This document shows, piece by piece, positions 43,442 to 52,251 of a stretch of 64,000 nt of DNA. Position 1 is the stretch's first letter. The number at the start of each line of letters is the position of its first letter. This DNA is from Hydrogenophaga sp. (GTDB lineage Bacteria > Pseudomonadota > Gammaproteobacteria > Burkholderiales > Burkholderiaceae_C). The position numbers were made by a program, and so were the translations under genes. The stretch covers positions 1 through 64,000 of the forward strand of contig NZ_JAUSOO010000044.1 of assembly GCF_030656115.1 (NCBI RefSeq). Reading direction: 5' to 3'. The notes under the pieces were generated by a model. That model was not told the DNA's origin and did not search any database. It saw nothing but the letters and a program-made list of their open reading frames with translations.

Positions 43442-44563
43442 GTGGCGTTGCCCACGCCGGCCGCGGGCGGCTCCGCCACGCACGATCTCGACATCCGGTC
43501 CGCGCGCAAACGCTATGGCGCGTTTGCCGCGGTGGATGACCTGAGCTTTTCCGTGCGGCGGGGTTCGTTCTTCTCCATCCTTGGCCCCTCGGGCTGCGGC
43601 AAGACCACGCTGCTGCGCATGATCGCGGGTTTCATCGAACCCGACGCCGGCGACATCGTGATCAAGGGCGCGTCCATGCGCGGCGTGGCGCCCAACAGGC
43701 GCCCGGTCAACATGGTGTTCCAGCACCTGGCGCTGTTCCCGATGATGAGCGTGGGCGAAAACATCGCCTACGGCCTGGAGCGCCGTGGCGTGAAGGGCGC
43801 CACCGCCAAGGCCAAGGTGACCGACATGCTCAAACGCGTCGGCCTGCCCGGCAGCGAAGGCAAGCGCATTGACCAGCTTTCGGGCGGGCAGAAGCAGCGC
43901 GTGGCCATCGCGCGCTCGCTGGTGCTGGAGCCCGCGCTGCTGCTGCTCGATGAACCGCTGGGTGCGCTCGACCTCAAGCTGCGCGAGCACATGAAGGTAG
44001 AGCTCAAACAACTGCAGGCCGAGGTGGGCACCACCTTCGTCTACATCACGCACGACCAGTCGGAAGCGCTGGTCATGTCGGACCAGGTCGCGGTCATGAA
44101 CCATGGCCGCTTTGAACAGCTGGGTACGCCGCAGCAGCTGTATTACCAGCCGCAGACCGCCTTCGTGGCGGGGTTTGTGGGCAACAACAACCGCTTCGAA
44201 GGCGCGATCGAATCGCGCAACGGCGAACAGGTGCTGCTGCGCACCGCCAGTGGCCTGGGCCTGTGGTCACAGCGCCAGGGTGGGCTGGACGTGGGCCAGT
44301 CGGCGAGCCTGTTCATCCGCCCCGAGGCCATCGAGATCGGGCTCAGCCCGCGCGAGTTGCCCGCCGGTGAACCGGCCTGGAGCGCCACGGTGCAGAGCGT
44401 GCTGTTCGATGGCGGCAACTCCACCGTGCTGGTGCTCGAAGACAAGAGCCAGACGCCACTGCACATCGCGCTGCCGCTCACCGGCCGCCTCGCGGATCTG
44501 AAAGCCGGCGAAACCGTGCACTTCGGCTACCAGCCTTCCCAGGCCTGGTGTTTTACGGCCTGA
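43442..44563 (+). CDS. PotA-type ABC transporter ATP-binding protein
   Basis: The 373-residue ATPase starts at GTG 43442, three bases after the binding-protein stop. It has Walker A GPSGCGKTT (about residues 47-55), Q-loop FQHLALFP, signature LSGGQKQRVAIARSL, Walker B LLLLDEPLGALD and switch H in YITHDQSEAL. The C-terminal TOBE domain (about 285-370) is normal for PotA. It powers uptake of the ligand delivered by the upstream binding protein. It is complete and tightly spaced with its neighbours. Confidence 0.93.
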   Translation: MALPTPAAGGSATHDLDIRSARKRYGAFAAVDDLSFSVRRGSFFSILGPSGCGKTTLLRMIAGFIEPDAGDIVIKGASMRGVAPNRRPVNMVFQHLALFPMMSVGENIAYGLERRGVKGATAKAKVTDMLKRVGLPGSEGKRIDQLSGGQKQRVAIARSLVLEPALLLLDEPLGALDLKLREHMKVELKQLQAEVGTTFVYITHDQSEALVMSDQVAVMNHGRFEQLGTPQQLYYQPQTAFVAGFVGNNNRFEGAIESRNGEQVLLRTASGLGLWSQRQGGLDVGQSASLFIRPEAIEIGLSPRELPAGEPAWSATVQSVLFDGGNSTVLVLEDKSQTPLHIALPLTGRLADLKAGETVHFGYQPSQAWCFTA

Positions 44564-44567
44564 CGCC

Positions 44568-45434
44568 ATGGGCCCGTCCTCACACCGTCGCTGGATGTTG
44601 GGCTTGCTGCTGGCACCGGCCGGGCTGTGGCTGGTCGGGCTGGTGATCCTGCCGCATGTGGAGCTGCTGCTGCTCTCGCTGCAGGCGCGCGTGGGGCCGG
44701 GCGAATACGCGCCCAGCCTGGACCAGTACCGCACCTTTGTCGACGAGCCGCTGTACTGGAACACGTTTGTGCGCACCGCGGTCATCTCGGTGTTGGCGAC
44801 TGGGCTCACGCTGCTGCTGGCGTTCCCCGCCGCCTGGTACATCGCCAAGGTGGCGCGCGGGCGCCTCAAGATGGTGCTGCTGGTGTTGTGCCTGTTGCCG
44901 TTCTGGGTGAGCGAAATGGTGCGCACGCTGGGCTGGCTGATCCTGCTGCGCGAAACCGGCGTGGTCTCGGGCCTGCTGCAGGCCGTGGGTCTGGCGAACC
45001 AGCCGGTGGAACTGCTGTACCACGACGCCACCATCCTGGTGGGCCTGGTTTATGCATCGCTGCTCTTCATGGTGATCCCCCTTGTCAACAGCCTGGAGAG
45101 TCTCGACGACAGCCTGATCGAAGCCGCCTACGATCTCGGCGGCTCGACGGCCAACATCGTGCGCCGCATCGTGATTCCGCACGCGGCGCCCGGCATCGCG
45201 GCCGGCAGCATCGTGGTCTTCATGCTGTGCCTGGGCAACTACCTCACACCCACGCTGCTGGGCGGCAAGAACTCGCTCTGGTTCACCGAGCAGATCTACA
45301 CCCAGTTCATCACCCGCTTCAACTGGAACCAGGGCGCGGCCTTTGGCTTCCTGCTGCTGTTCCTCTCCAGCCTGCTGGTGTGGGCGGGTCTGAAACTCAC
45401 TGGCCAGCGCTTCGGCGCTGTCATGAAGACATGA
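44568..45434 (+). CDS. PotB-type ABC transporter permease
   Basis: This 288-residue inner-membrane permease has six helices. The EAA loop is EAAYDLGGSTANIVRRIVIP (about residues 185-205), which contacts the ATPase. The N-terminal LLLAPAGLWLVGLVILPHVE and the MVIPLVNSLESLDDSL region are typical of PotB/PotH. Its stop overlaps the next permease ATG by 4 bp, so the two permeases should be made in equal amounts. Confidence 0.92.
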   Translation: MGPSSHRRWMLGLLLAPAGLWLVGLVILPHVELLLLSLQARVGPGEYAPSLDQYRTFVDEPLYWNTFVRTAVISVLATGLTLLLAFPAAWYIAKVARGRLKMVLLVLCLLPFWVSEMVRTLGWLILLRETGVVSGLLQAVGLANQPVELLYHDATILVGLVYASLLFMVIPLVNSLESLDDSLIEAAYDLGGSTANIVRRIVIPHAAPGIAAGSIVVFMLCLGNYLTPTLLGGKNSLWFTEQIYTQFITRFNWNQGAAFGFLLLFLSSLLVWAGLKLTGQRFGAVMKT

Positions 45435-46288
45435 TCCCCAGCCTGCCCCGTCCCGCCTTGCAGCGCTTCGGCCTCGGTGCCTTCGTCACCGGGTTCTTCG
45501 TGTTCCTGTTCGTGCCGCTGCTGGTGGTGGCGGTGTTTGCGTTCAACAACGCCGACTACCCGACGCCGCCCTGGATGGGCTTCACGCTCGACTGGTTCAC
45601 CGCCAACAACGACGCGCGCACGGGGCTGCTGGCCGATGGCGAGCTGCTGCGGAGCATGGGCGTGAGCGCCTGGGTGGCGCTGTGGGTGACGCTGCTGTCG
45701 GTCGGTGTGGGCACCTGCAACGCCTTCCTGCTGGAGCGCTTCGAGTTCCCGGGCAAGAACGCCATCGCGCTGCTGGCCATGTTGCCGCTGGTGATTCCCG
45801 GCGTGATCCTGGGCATCTCCATCCTCGCCTTCGCCAGCCGCATCGCCAACTTCGCCGACGAGACCTGGGGCCTGGAGCTGGACTTTTTGCGGCCCGGCCT
45901 GCCGCTGGTGATCCTCGGCCAGTTCTGCTACATCGTGACCATCGCCACGCTCACCATCTCGGCCAGCCTGCGCCGGTTTGACCGCACGCTCGAAGAGGCC
46001 GCCTACAACCTGGGCGCGAGCCGCCTCGCCGTGCTCTGGACCATCACCTTGCCCTACCTGCGGCCGAGCATGATCGGCGCCGCGGCCATGGCGTTCCTGA
46101 TGTCGTTCGAGAACTTCAACACCACGCTGATGCTGGTGGGCTCGGACTCACCGCTCACCGTGCTGATGTACAGCCGCATGCGCGAGGGCGCCACGCCGGT
46201 GCTCAACGCGATCAGCCTGTTTCTCATGGTGGCCTCGGCCCTGCTGGCGCTGATGCTGCTGTGGCGCAAGCCGCAGAGCCCGGGGTGA
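45431..46288 (+). CDS. PotC-type ABC transporter permease
   Basis: The 285-residue second permease has six helices and the EAA loop EEAAYNLGASRLAVLWTITL (about residues 195-215). MLPLVIPGVILGISILAF is typical of PotC/PotI. ATG 45431 gives the normal N-terminus; the long upstream frame is a shadow of the PotB-like gene. It pairs with that permease. The eutB start follows 3 bp after its stop, which is the strongest sign that the transporter supplies the eutBC enzyme. Confidence 0.92.
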   Translation: MIPSLPRPALQRFGLGAFVTGFFVFLFVPLLVVAVFAFNNADYPTPPWMGFTLDWFTANNDARTGLLADGELLRSMGVSAWVALWVTLLSVGVGTCNAFLLERFEFPGKNAIALLAMLPLVIPGVILGISILAFASRIANFADETWGLELDFLRPGLPLVILGQFCYIVTIATLTISASLRRFDRTLEEAAYNLGASRLAVLWTITLPYLRPSMIGAAAMAFLMSFENFNTTLMLVGSDSPLTVLMYSRMREGATPVLNAISLFLMVASALLALMLLWRKPQSPG

Positions 46289-46291
46289 CGC

Positions 46292-47734
46292 ATGCGCTTC
46301 AGTCACACCGTCGGCCAGCACCGCTACGTCTTTGACGACCTGCGCACGCTGATGGCGCGCGCTTCGCCCGCGCGCTCGGGCGACCGCCTCGCGGGGGTTG
46401 CCGCCGCCAACAGCCAGGAGCGCGTGGCCGCGCAGATGGCGTTGGCCGAGCTGCCGCTGGCGCACTTTCTCAGCGAGTCGGTGGTGCCCTACGAAAGCGA
46501 CGAGGTGACGCGCCTGATCGTCGACACGCACGACGCCGCGGCCTTCGCGCCGGTGGCGCATCTGACGGTGGGCGACTTCCGCAACTGGCTGCTGGGCGAC
46601 GCCGCCAACACCGCCACACTGAGCGCGCTGGCGCCCGGCCTCACGCCCGAGATGGTGGCCGCGGTGAGCAAGCTCTGCCGCGTGCAAGACCTGGCGCTGA
46701 TCGCGCGCAAGTGCCGTGTAGTCACGCGCTTTCGCGACACCATCGGCCTGCCCGGCAGGCTGGCCACACGCCTGCAGCCCAACCACCCGACCGACGACCT
46801 CGCCGGCATCGCCGCCAGCCTGATCGACGGGCTGCTCATGGGCAGCGGCGACGCGGTGATCGGCATCAACCCCGCCACCGACAACGTGCCGCAGGTGGTG
46901 CGCCTGCTCGGCATGCTCGACGAGGTGATCGGCCACTACGGCATGCCCACGCAGAGCTGCGTGCTCACGCACGTGACCAACACCTTGCAGGCTATTGAAC
47001 GCGGCGCGCCGGTGGACCTGGTGTTCCAGTCAATCGCCGGCACCGAAGCCGCCAACCGCAGCTTCGGCATCGACCTGGCGCTGCTGGCCGAGGCGCATGC
47101 GGCGGCGCTGTCGCTGCAGCGCGGCGCGCTGTTCGACGACGCGCACGGTGTCGGCGGCGCCGATGCGGCGCCGGTGCGCGGCCAGCACGTGATGTATTTC
47201 GAGACCGGCCAGGGCAGCGCGCTCTCGGCCAACGCGCACCACGGCTGCGACCAGCAGACCATCGAGGCGCGCGCCTACGCGGTGGCGCGCCGCTTCCAGC
47301 CGCTGCTGGTGAACACCGTGGTGGGCTTCATCGGCCCCGAGTATTTGTTCGACGGCAAGCAGATCCTGCGCGCGGGCCTCGAAGACCATTTCTGCGGCAA
47401 GCTGCTGGGCCTGCCCATGGGCTGCGACGTCTGCTACACCAACCACGCCGAGGCCGACAGCGACGACATGGACGCGCTGCTCACGCTGCTGTGCACGGCG
47501 GGTGTCAACTTCATCATGGGCGTGCCGGGCGCGGACGACATCATGCTCAACTACCAGAGCACCTCGTTTCACGACGCGCTGGCCATGCGCCAGCTGCTGG
47601 GCCTGCGCGCGGCGCCCGAGTTTGAAGACTGGCTGCTGCGCATGGGCATCCGTGAAGCGGGCGGCGCCCTGCAACTCGCGCCCGCGCTGCCCGCGGCTTT
47701 TGTGCCGGCGATCCGGCGGCTGGAGGGCTCATGA
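46292..47734 (+). CDS. eutB: ethanolamine ammonia-lyase large subunit
   Basis: The 480-residue EutB is the TIM-barrel subunit of adenosylcobalamin-dependent ethanolamine ammonia-lyase, which makes acetaldehyde and ammonia. Conserved stretches are GDAVIGINPATDNVPQVVRL, HYGMPTQSCVLTHVTNTLQA, VDLVFQSIAGTEAANRSFGI, FETGQGSALSANAHHGCDQQ and LPMGCDVCYTNHAEADSDDM. It is slightly longer than the E. coli protein (453). It starts 3 bp after the transporter permease and overlaps eutC by 4 bp. No shell-protein or eutA reactivase genes are seen, so the pathway works without a microcompartment here. Confidence 0.96.
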   Translation: MRFSHTVGQHRYVFDDLRTLMARASPARSGDRLAGVAAANSQERVAAQMALAELPLAHFLSESVVPYESDEVTRLIVDTHDAAAFAPVAHLTVGDFRNWLLGDAANTATLSALAPGLTPEMVAAVSKLCRVQDLALIARKCRVVTRFRDTIGLPGRLATRLQPNHPTDDLAGIAASLIDGLLMGSGDAVIGINPATDNVPQVVRLLGMLDEVIGHYGMPTQSCVLTHVTNTLQAIERGAPVDLVFQSIAGTEAANRSFGIDLALLAEAHAAALSLQRGALFDDAHGVGGADAAPVRGQHVMYFETGQGSALSANAHHGCDQQTIEARAYAVARRFQPLLVNTVVGFIGPEYLFDGKQILRAGLEDHFCGKLLGLPMGCDVCYTNHAEADSDDMDALLTLLCTAGVNFIMGVPGADDIMLNYQSTSFHDALAMRQLLGLRAAPEFEDWLLRMGIREAGGALQLAPALPAAFVPAIRRLEGS

Positions 47735-48552
47735 ACCATCTGCCCACAACGCCCGTCACGCCCGCGCCGTGGGACGGGCTGAAGCGCTTCACCGACGCGC
47801 GCATCGCGCTGGGCCGCGCCGGCCACAGCCAGACCACCGCCGCGCACCTGGCGTTCCAGCTGGCGCATGCACAGGCGCGCGACGCCGTGCACCTGCCGCT
47901 GGACGTGGCCACCTTGTCCCCTGAATTGCAGGCGCTGGGGCTGGACGTGCTGCCGCTGCACAGCGCAGCACCCGACCGCGCGGCCTACCTGCAACGACCC
48001 GACTGGGGCCGCCGCCTCGACGCTACGTCGCGCGAGCGGCTGCTGCTCGGGCGCCAGGCGCACCCGGGTGCCGAACCAGCGGACCTGGCGTTTGTCGTGG
48101 CCGATGGCCTGTCGGCGCTGGGCGTGATGCAAAACGCCGTGCCTTTGCTGGCGCAGCTGCTGCAGCGCCTGCGCGCGGATGCGCAGCAGCGCTGGACCTT
48201 CGCGCCCCTGGCCCTGGTGGAGCAGGGCCGTGTGGCTGTTGGCGACGAGATCGGGCAACTGCTGAATGCGCGCTGTGTGGTGGTGCTGATCGGCGAGCGC
48301 CCGGGCCTGAGTTCGCCCGACAGCCTGGGCATCTACTTCAGCTGGGCGCCGCGCGTGGGTCTGACCGATGCGCAGCGCAACTGCATTTCCAACGTGCGCA
48401 ATGCGGGTCTGCCGCCCGAGCGTGCGGCGGGGAAACTGCTGGCCTTGTTGCAGCAGGCGCGTCTGCGCCAGGTCACGGGCATTGCCCTCAAGGACGATGT
48501 GGACGAGCAGTTGCCCGCCCCGCCGTCAGGGCCGCAGAGCCTGCGACCCTGA
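47731..48552 (+). CDS. eutC: ethanolamine ammonia-lyase small subunit
   Basis: The 273-residue EutC completes the B12-binding site. Markers are TDARIALGRAGHSQTTAAHL at the start, ADLAFVVADGLSALGVMQNA in the middle, and LIGERPGLSSPDSLGIYFSW with YFSWAPRVGLTDAQRNCISN near the C-terminus. It overlaps eutB by 4 bp. It lies at the end of the transporter-lyase operon; the acetaldehyde would be oxidised by a dehydrogenase encoded elsewhere. Ethanolamine supplies both carbon and nitrogen. Confidence 0.95.
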   Translation: MNHLPTTPVTPAPWDGLKRFTDARIALGRAGHSQTTAAHLAFQLAHAQARDAVHLPLDVATLSPELQALGLDVLPLHSAAPDRAAYLQRPDWGRRLDATSRERLLLGRQAHPGAEPADLAFVVADGLSALGVMQNAVPLLAQLLQRLRADAQQRWTFAPLALVEQGRVAVGDEIGQLLNARCVVVLIGERPGLSSPDSLGIYFSWAPRVGLTDAQRNCISNVRNAGLPPERAAGKLLALLQQARLRQVTGIALKDDVDEQLPAPPSGPQSLRP

Positions 48553-48601
48553 ATGCCCCGGGGGCTGGCCCGGCCCAGGCTTCTGCGTTCCCCTGCGGCG
48601 C

Positions 48602-49150
48602 TCAGGCCGTCTTGCGGTTCAGGAACGCCATGACCAGCAGCAGCAGCGAAATCACACCCAAGGCGATCAGCGTGGTGTTGGGCACGTAGTAGGTGGTGTA
48701 CACCTCCCAGCCCAGCAGGCGCAGCAGGTCAGACACCTCGGTGTAGATGCCCACGAGGTGGCCACCCAGCGTGCCGGTGATGCCCAGCAGGGCGCTGCCG
48801 AGGAAGGCCAGACCGGCCATGACCCAGCGCGATGTGCCTTGCCACACGCTCTCGCCACGGCGCCAGCGCACGAACAGGATCTCGGCCCAGTAGGCCACGG
48901 TCCAGCTGGCAAGCAGCACGTGGTTGCGGCCCAGGGCCGACGCGGAGATCGTTTCCCAGGGCCACACCATCAGGCCGATGGCAAACGCGATGATGCCGAA
49001 CACCAGGCTGGCGCTGAGCAGCGGCACCAGCGCGTGGTCCACCGACTTGGCGAGCGGGCCGTCGGAGAACACGCGCAGGAAGATCGCCAGCGTGGCGGTC
49101 ATCCACAGCGCGATGGGAAAGTGAACCATCAAGACGTGATAGGCATCCAT
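48602..49150 (-). CDS. DUF2231-like membrane protein, possible cytochrome b partner
   Basis: This 182-residue protein has five hydrophobic segments and starts MDAYHVLMVHFPIALWMTAT, with a His-containing HVLMVHFP opening typical of DUF2231-like membrane proteins. His and Trp residues inside helices (for example WPWETISASALGRNHVLLAS) could bind heme, but this is not established. The start is 2 bp after the stop of the ethylbenzene-dehydrogenase-like gene, so the two form one operon and probably one membrane complex. The common FNR-type box lies upstream of the first gene. Confidence 0.7.
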   Translation of the reverse strand: MDAYHVLMVHFPIALWMTATLAIFLRVFSDGPLAKSVDHALVPLLSASLVFGIIAFAIGLMVWPWETISASALGRNHVLLASWTVAYWAEILFVRWRRGESVWQGTSRWVMAGLAFLGSALLGITGTLGGHLVGIYTEVSDLLRLLGWEVYTTYYVPNTTLIALGVISLLLLVMAFLNRKTA

Positions 49151-49152
49151 GA

Positions 49153-50586
49153 TCAAACTCCTGTATTGCGCTTGAGCAACTGGTTGAGGGCCAAACCGAA
49201 TGCCGTGATCAGCGCGAGGCCGGCGAGCAGTGTCCAGCGCCATTGGTTGTAGATTTCGCTGGCGAACTCGGCTTCGATCCCGTAGTGCTTGAGCTGGTCC
49301 ACACTGTGGTGTGTGGTCACGGGCTGACCCTGTTTGATGAACCTCGCGCCCGCGTGCTGGGTGCTGTTGAGGTGCGGCCAGCTCACCTGGCCGGGGTAGA
49401 AGAGTTCCACCGCGGTCCACTGGTCTTTCCAGACGGGCGCGGCGCCGTCGAACTTCTGCGCCACGATATTGGCGTCACGACCCAGGCCCAGCGTGGCGGG
49501 CAGTGACACGTAGTGCCAGCGCCCACCGGTGGCGTTGCGGTGGATGGAGAACGCCACCGCGTAGGCGCCCTGGTCTTTCAGGATCTTGTCGTCCAGCGGA
49601 TGACCGGTGTCGAGTTTGCGCGTGAGCGTCACGTCCCAGAAACCATCGGCCCAGCGCCCTGTGCCTTGCACGGCAATGTCGGCCATCGATTCCGCTGGCG
49701 TGCGCAGGATGCGCCGTGGCAGGGTGTCGCCGTTCTGCCAACCGGCTGCAGGATCGAAAGGCACCGCCTCGCCATCGCGCAGAAAGTAGGTGCTGTCCTG
49801 CGACAGCTTGCCGCCCACCACATCGTCCCACTTCAGGGCTTTGTAGCCAGTGGTGGCGCTGTTGAACATCAGCTTGGGTTGTTTGAGTTCACCGTCCCAG
49901 TTGGACGCCGCGCTGCTCTTGCCGGCATCGCCCATCCGCGCCTCGGCCACCACCTGGTCGTCGGACATGTTGATCGGGTTGGAGCGATGACCGCGCCAGT
50001 GCCACAGGTCCAGAAAGTAGCCAGCGGCCCGTTGCGCCTTCAAGGTGTCTTCGGGCTGCACGCTGGCCCAGTCCGTGATGTCGGTGCGGGTCTGCGGCAG
50101 GTGCTTGCTGACCTCTTCCTGCTTGAGCTTCTTGCCCAGGTAGGGGTGTGCCTTGACATCGTCGCCCCCCGCATGCTGCGTGAAGGTGGCTATGCCGGGG
50201 CCGATGGCCAGGTAACCACCGTAGCGCGCGAACTCGGGCACGCTGCCGTCGTCCAGCATCATGGCCACGCGGTCCTCGTGCAGGCCATCGGGCTCAGAGC
50301 CCGCGACCGCCTTGCCTTTGGTGACCCACTTGCCGTCCTCGTACATGACGACGTCGTGAAAGATGCCCGGCTTCCCGGCGGGCCAGCGGTAGCGGAAGAA
50401 CATGTCGCTGCCGTTGTAGGCGGCCTGCACCTGCAGGGGCACGGTCAACTGCTTGGGCACGCTGATGTTTCGCTTCGGGTCGTCGCGGACGACGCCGGTG
50501 CCGTGGGTGATCCAGGAGAGCAGCAAGGCTCCTCCGAACAACGCCACGGCGACCAGCAGGCCGCCTTGCGTATGGGGCTTTTTCAT
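49153..50586 (-). CDS. ethylbenzene-dehydrogenase-related heme-binding membrane protein
   Basis: The 477-residue protein has an N-terminal membrane anchor (about residues 10-28), a large soluble domain, and a C-terminal helix (about 452-470) followed by LLKRNTGV. The soluble part has the EB_dh (ethylbenzene dehydrogenase heme-binding, DMSO-reductase-family gamma subunit) pattern: VPLQVQAAYNGSDMFFRYRW, YFLDLWHWRGHRSNPINMSD, and WDVTLTRKLDTGH. Such proteins bind heme b and pass electrons between the membrane and periplasmic enzymes. No molybdoenzyme is adjacent. ATG 50586 was chosen because MKKPHTQGG leads into the anchor. The FNR-type site 55 bp upstream indicates expression under low oxygen or NO. 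Confidence 0.8.
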   Translation of the reverse strand: MKKPHTQGGLLVAVALFGGALLLSWITHGTGVVRDDPKRNISVPKQLTVPLQVQAAYNGSDMFFRYRWPAGKPGIFHDVVMYEDGKWVTKGKAVAGSEPDGLHEDRVAMMLDDGSVPEFARYGGYLAIGPGIATFTQHAGGDDVKAHPYLGKKLKQEEVSKHLPQTRTDITDWASVQPEDTLKAQRAAGYFLDLWHWRGHRSNPINMSDDQVVAEARMGDAGKSSAASNWDGELKQPKLMFNSATTGYKALKWDDVVGGKLSQDSTYFLRDGEAVPFDPAAGWQNGDTLPRRILRTPAESMADIAVQGTGRWADGFWDVTLTRKLDTGHPLDDKILKDQGAYAVAFSIHRNATGGRWHYVSLPATLGLGRDANIVAQKFDGAAPVWKDQWTAVELFYPGQVSWPHLNSTQHAGARFIKQGQPVTTHHSVDQLKHYGIEAEFASEIYNQWRWTLLAGLALITAFGLALNQLLKRNTGV

Positions 50587-50640
50587 GGGTGGATCCTGTG
50601 AAGATGAGCGCACAGCCTAAGCCTCACGGACAGGGTTTTG

Positions 50641-50654
50641 TTGATATTTGTCAA
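50641..50654 (-). promoter_or_regulatory. FNR/Anr/Dnr-type box
   Basis: TTGATATTTGTCAA matches the FNR/Dnr consensus TTGAT-N4-(A/G)TCAA, and the palindrome extends to TTGTTGA/TCAACAA. It is centred about 61 bp before the start of the heme-protein gene, suitable for activation from -41.5 with transcription starting near 50606. Confidence 0.65.
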
Positions 50655-50853
50655 CAATTGCCCTGTGTGACCGCACAGCATCAATCACAGGCAACAGTCC
50701 CGAAAAAAAGGTCCATCCTTTAAGGTTGAAATAACAATTGAACGGGGAAAAGAGGGGAGAAAGAGGGGGGATTTGGGCATCAAAGGCCCGACATAAGCCC
50801 AATGACCCGGGCGCCGATGCCGGGTTCGCTGTGCCCATGGCACACTGCCGCAC

Positions 50854-51255
50854 ATGCCCCGCGTCAACCCCTCTGAAGTGGAATTCACCGCCATCCGCGC
50901 GCAAGGCGCGGGCGGGCAGAACGTGAACAAGGTGTCCAACGCGGTGCATCTGCGGTTTGCCATCCACGCCTCATCGCTGCCCGAGGCCATCAAGGAACGC
51001 CTGCTGGGCTTGAGCGACCAGCGCATCACCACCGAAGGCGTGGTGGTGATCAAGGCCCAGACCAGCCGCAGCCTGGAGCACAACAAGGCCGAGGCGCTGG
51101 AGCGTTTGCAGGCCCTCATCGACCGCGTGGCCCATGTGCCCAAGGCGCGCAAGGCGACCCAACCCACGTTCGGATCGAAACAGCGCCGCCTGGCCGGCAA
51201 GGCCACGCGTTCGCAGGTGAAACAGCTGCGCGGCCGCGTGTCGGGGGCCGACTGA
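50854..51255 (+). CDS. arfB: peptidyl-tRNA hydrolase ArfB (YaeJ)
   Basis: The 133-residue ribosome-rescue factor has the catalytic G20-G21-Q22 loop (AQGAGGQNVNKVSNAVHLRF) and a basic C-terminal tail (FGSKQRRLAGKATRSQVKQL) that enters the empty mRNA channel. ArfB releases peptides from ribosomes stalled on broken messages without a stop codon. Length fits ArfB rather than full release factors. It stands alone, next to a convergent Nudix gene. Confidence 0.93.
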   Translation: MPRVNPSEVEFTAIRAQGAGGQNVNKVSNAVHLRFAIHASSLPEAIKERLLGLSDQRITTEGVVVIKAQTSRSLEHNKAEALERLQALIDRVAHVPKARKATQPTFGSKQRRLAGKATRSQVKQLRGRVSGAD

Positions 51256-51276
51256 TCGCCTGGGCAGCGGTGGGTT

Positions 51277-51762
51277 TTAAGCCGGCCCGCTCAGCACCGA
51301 GGCGTGGGTGGTCACCACATCCAGCGGGTAGCGTCGGCCGGCCAGGTGGTCTTCCATGCACTGCAACACCAGCGGGCTGCGGTGGCGCTCGGCGCTGGCG
51401 CGCAGCTCGTCGGGCGTCATCCACAGGGTGCGCACGATGCCGGTGTCCAGCGAGCGCTCGGGCTCCAAGGCACCCAGTTCGCCGCAGAAGGCGAAGCGCA
51501 GGTAGGTGATGTCTTCCCCGGTGGCCTCGCGCTGGAAGCGCGACAGGTAGACCCCCACCAGCGCGGTCGGGGTGAAGCGGTGCGCGGTTTCCTCCAGCGC
51601 TTCGCGTGCCACGCCTTGCGCGGGGCTTTCGCCGGGGTCCAGGTGGCCGGCCGGGTTGTTCAGCCGCAGGCCTTCGGGGGTGTGTTCTTCAACCAACAGG
51701 TAGCGGCCGTCGCGTTCAATGATGGCCGCCACGGTGGCGCTGGGTTTCCAACGGGTGTTCAT
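51277..51762 (-). CDS. Nudix hydrolase (NudJ-like)
   Basis: The 161-residue protein has the full Nudix box G-x5-E-x7-REUxEE-x-GU in GHLDPGESPAQGVAREALEE (about residues 38-57). N-terminal SATVAAIIERDGRYLLVEEH is typical of NudJ-type phosphatases, which remove phosphates from HMP-pyrophosphate and nucleoside di/triphosphates. ATG 51762 gives the usual N-terminus; the upstream 21-codon extension is atypical. The substrate is not defined by sequence. Confidence 0.87.
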   Translation of the reverse strand: MNTRWKPSATVAAIIERDGRYLLVEEHTPEGLRLNNPAGHLDPGESPAQGVAREALEETAHRFTPTALVGVYLSRFQREATGEDITYLRFAFCGELGALEPERSLDTGIVRTLWMTPDELRASAERHRSPLVLQCMEDHLAGRRYPLDVVTTHASVLSGPA

Positions 51763-51992
51763 GGGCGCATTATCAACGGCCCGCAGCGGGGTGACCGGTG
51801 GGGAAACGGGTTGCGGGCTTTCCAAAATATCAGCAATGACTTATAAACAGAAGTGCTTTGTTTCAAAATGAGATTTCATGCCCGCCCGCCGAAGATTTCA
51901 GGCGGCGGCGGGGATGAACCCTGATCGGTTTCGGGCGGCTTTCAGTTAAGCTGCGCCAGAAATCATTTCAACCGCGCGAGTGAGGAGACCTT

Positions 51993-52127
51993 ATGCAGAT
52001 TGGCGTACCCGCCGAAACCCCGGTGGGCCATACCCAGAGCGCCGTCGCACCCCAGACGGCCCACAAGCATCTGACTCCGGGCCACACCACCCAGGTGCAG
52101 GCCCACGCTGGCGTGGCCACCCGCTGA
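51993..52127 (+). pseudogene. truncated second copy of the PntA N-terminus
   Basis: A 44-residue frame with a GAGGAG ribosome binding site begins MQIGVPAETPVGHTQ and continues GHTTQVQAHAGVATR before a stop. This matches the usual first ~45 residues of PntA (typically beginning MxIGVPxE...). The intact pntA 125 bp downstream starts differently ([20 protein letters not shown]). Beyond the stop no PntA similarity continues in any frame, so this is a 5' fragment of a former copy, or a leader peptide for pntA. Confidence 0.55.
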
Positions 52128-52251
52128 AGCTTTGTGTGGACCGGCGAGTCGGTGGTGGCGCATGCCACCGCCCACCGGCTTGCCGTGTGGGATCACCGCA
52201 CCGCCTGGCTCCATTTCCAACACCTGACATTCCTGCATTGAGGACATTCCC

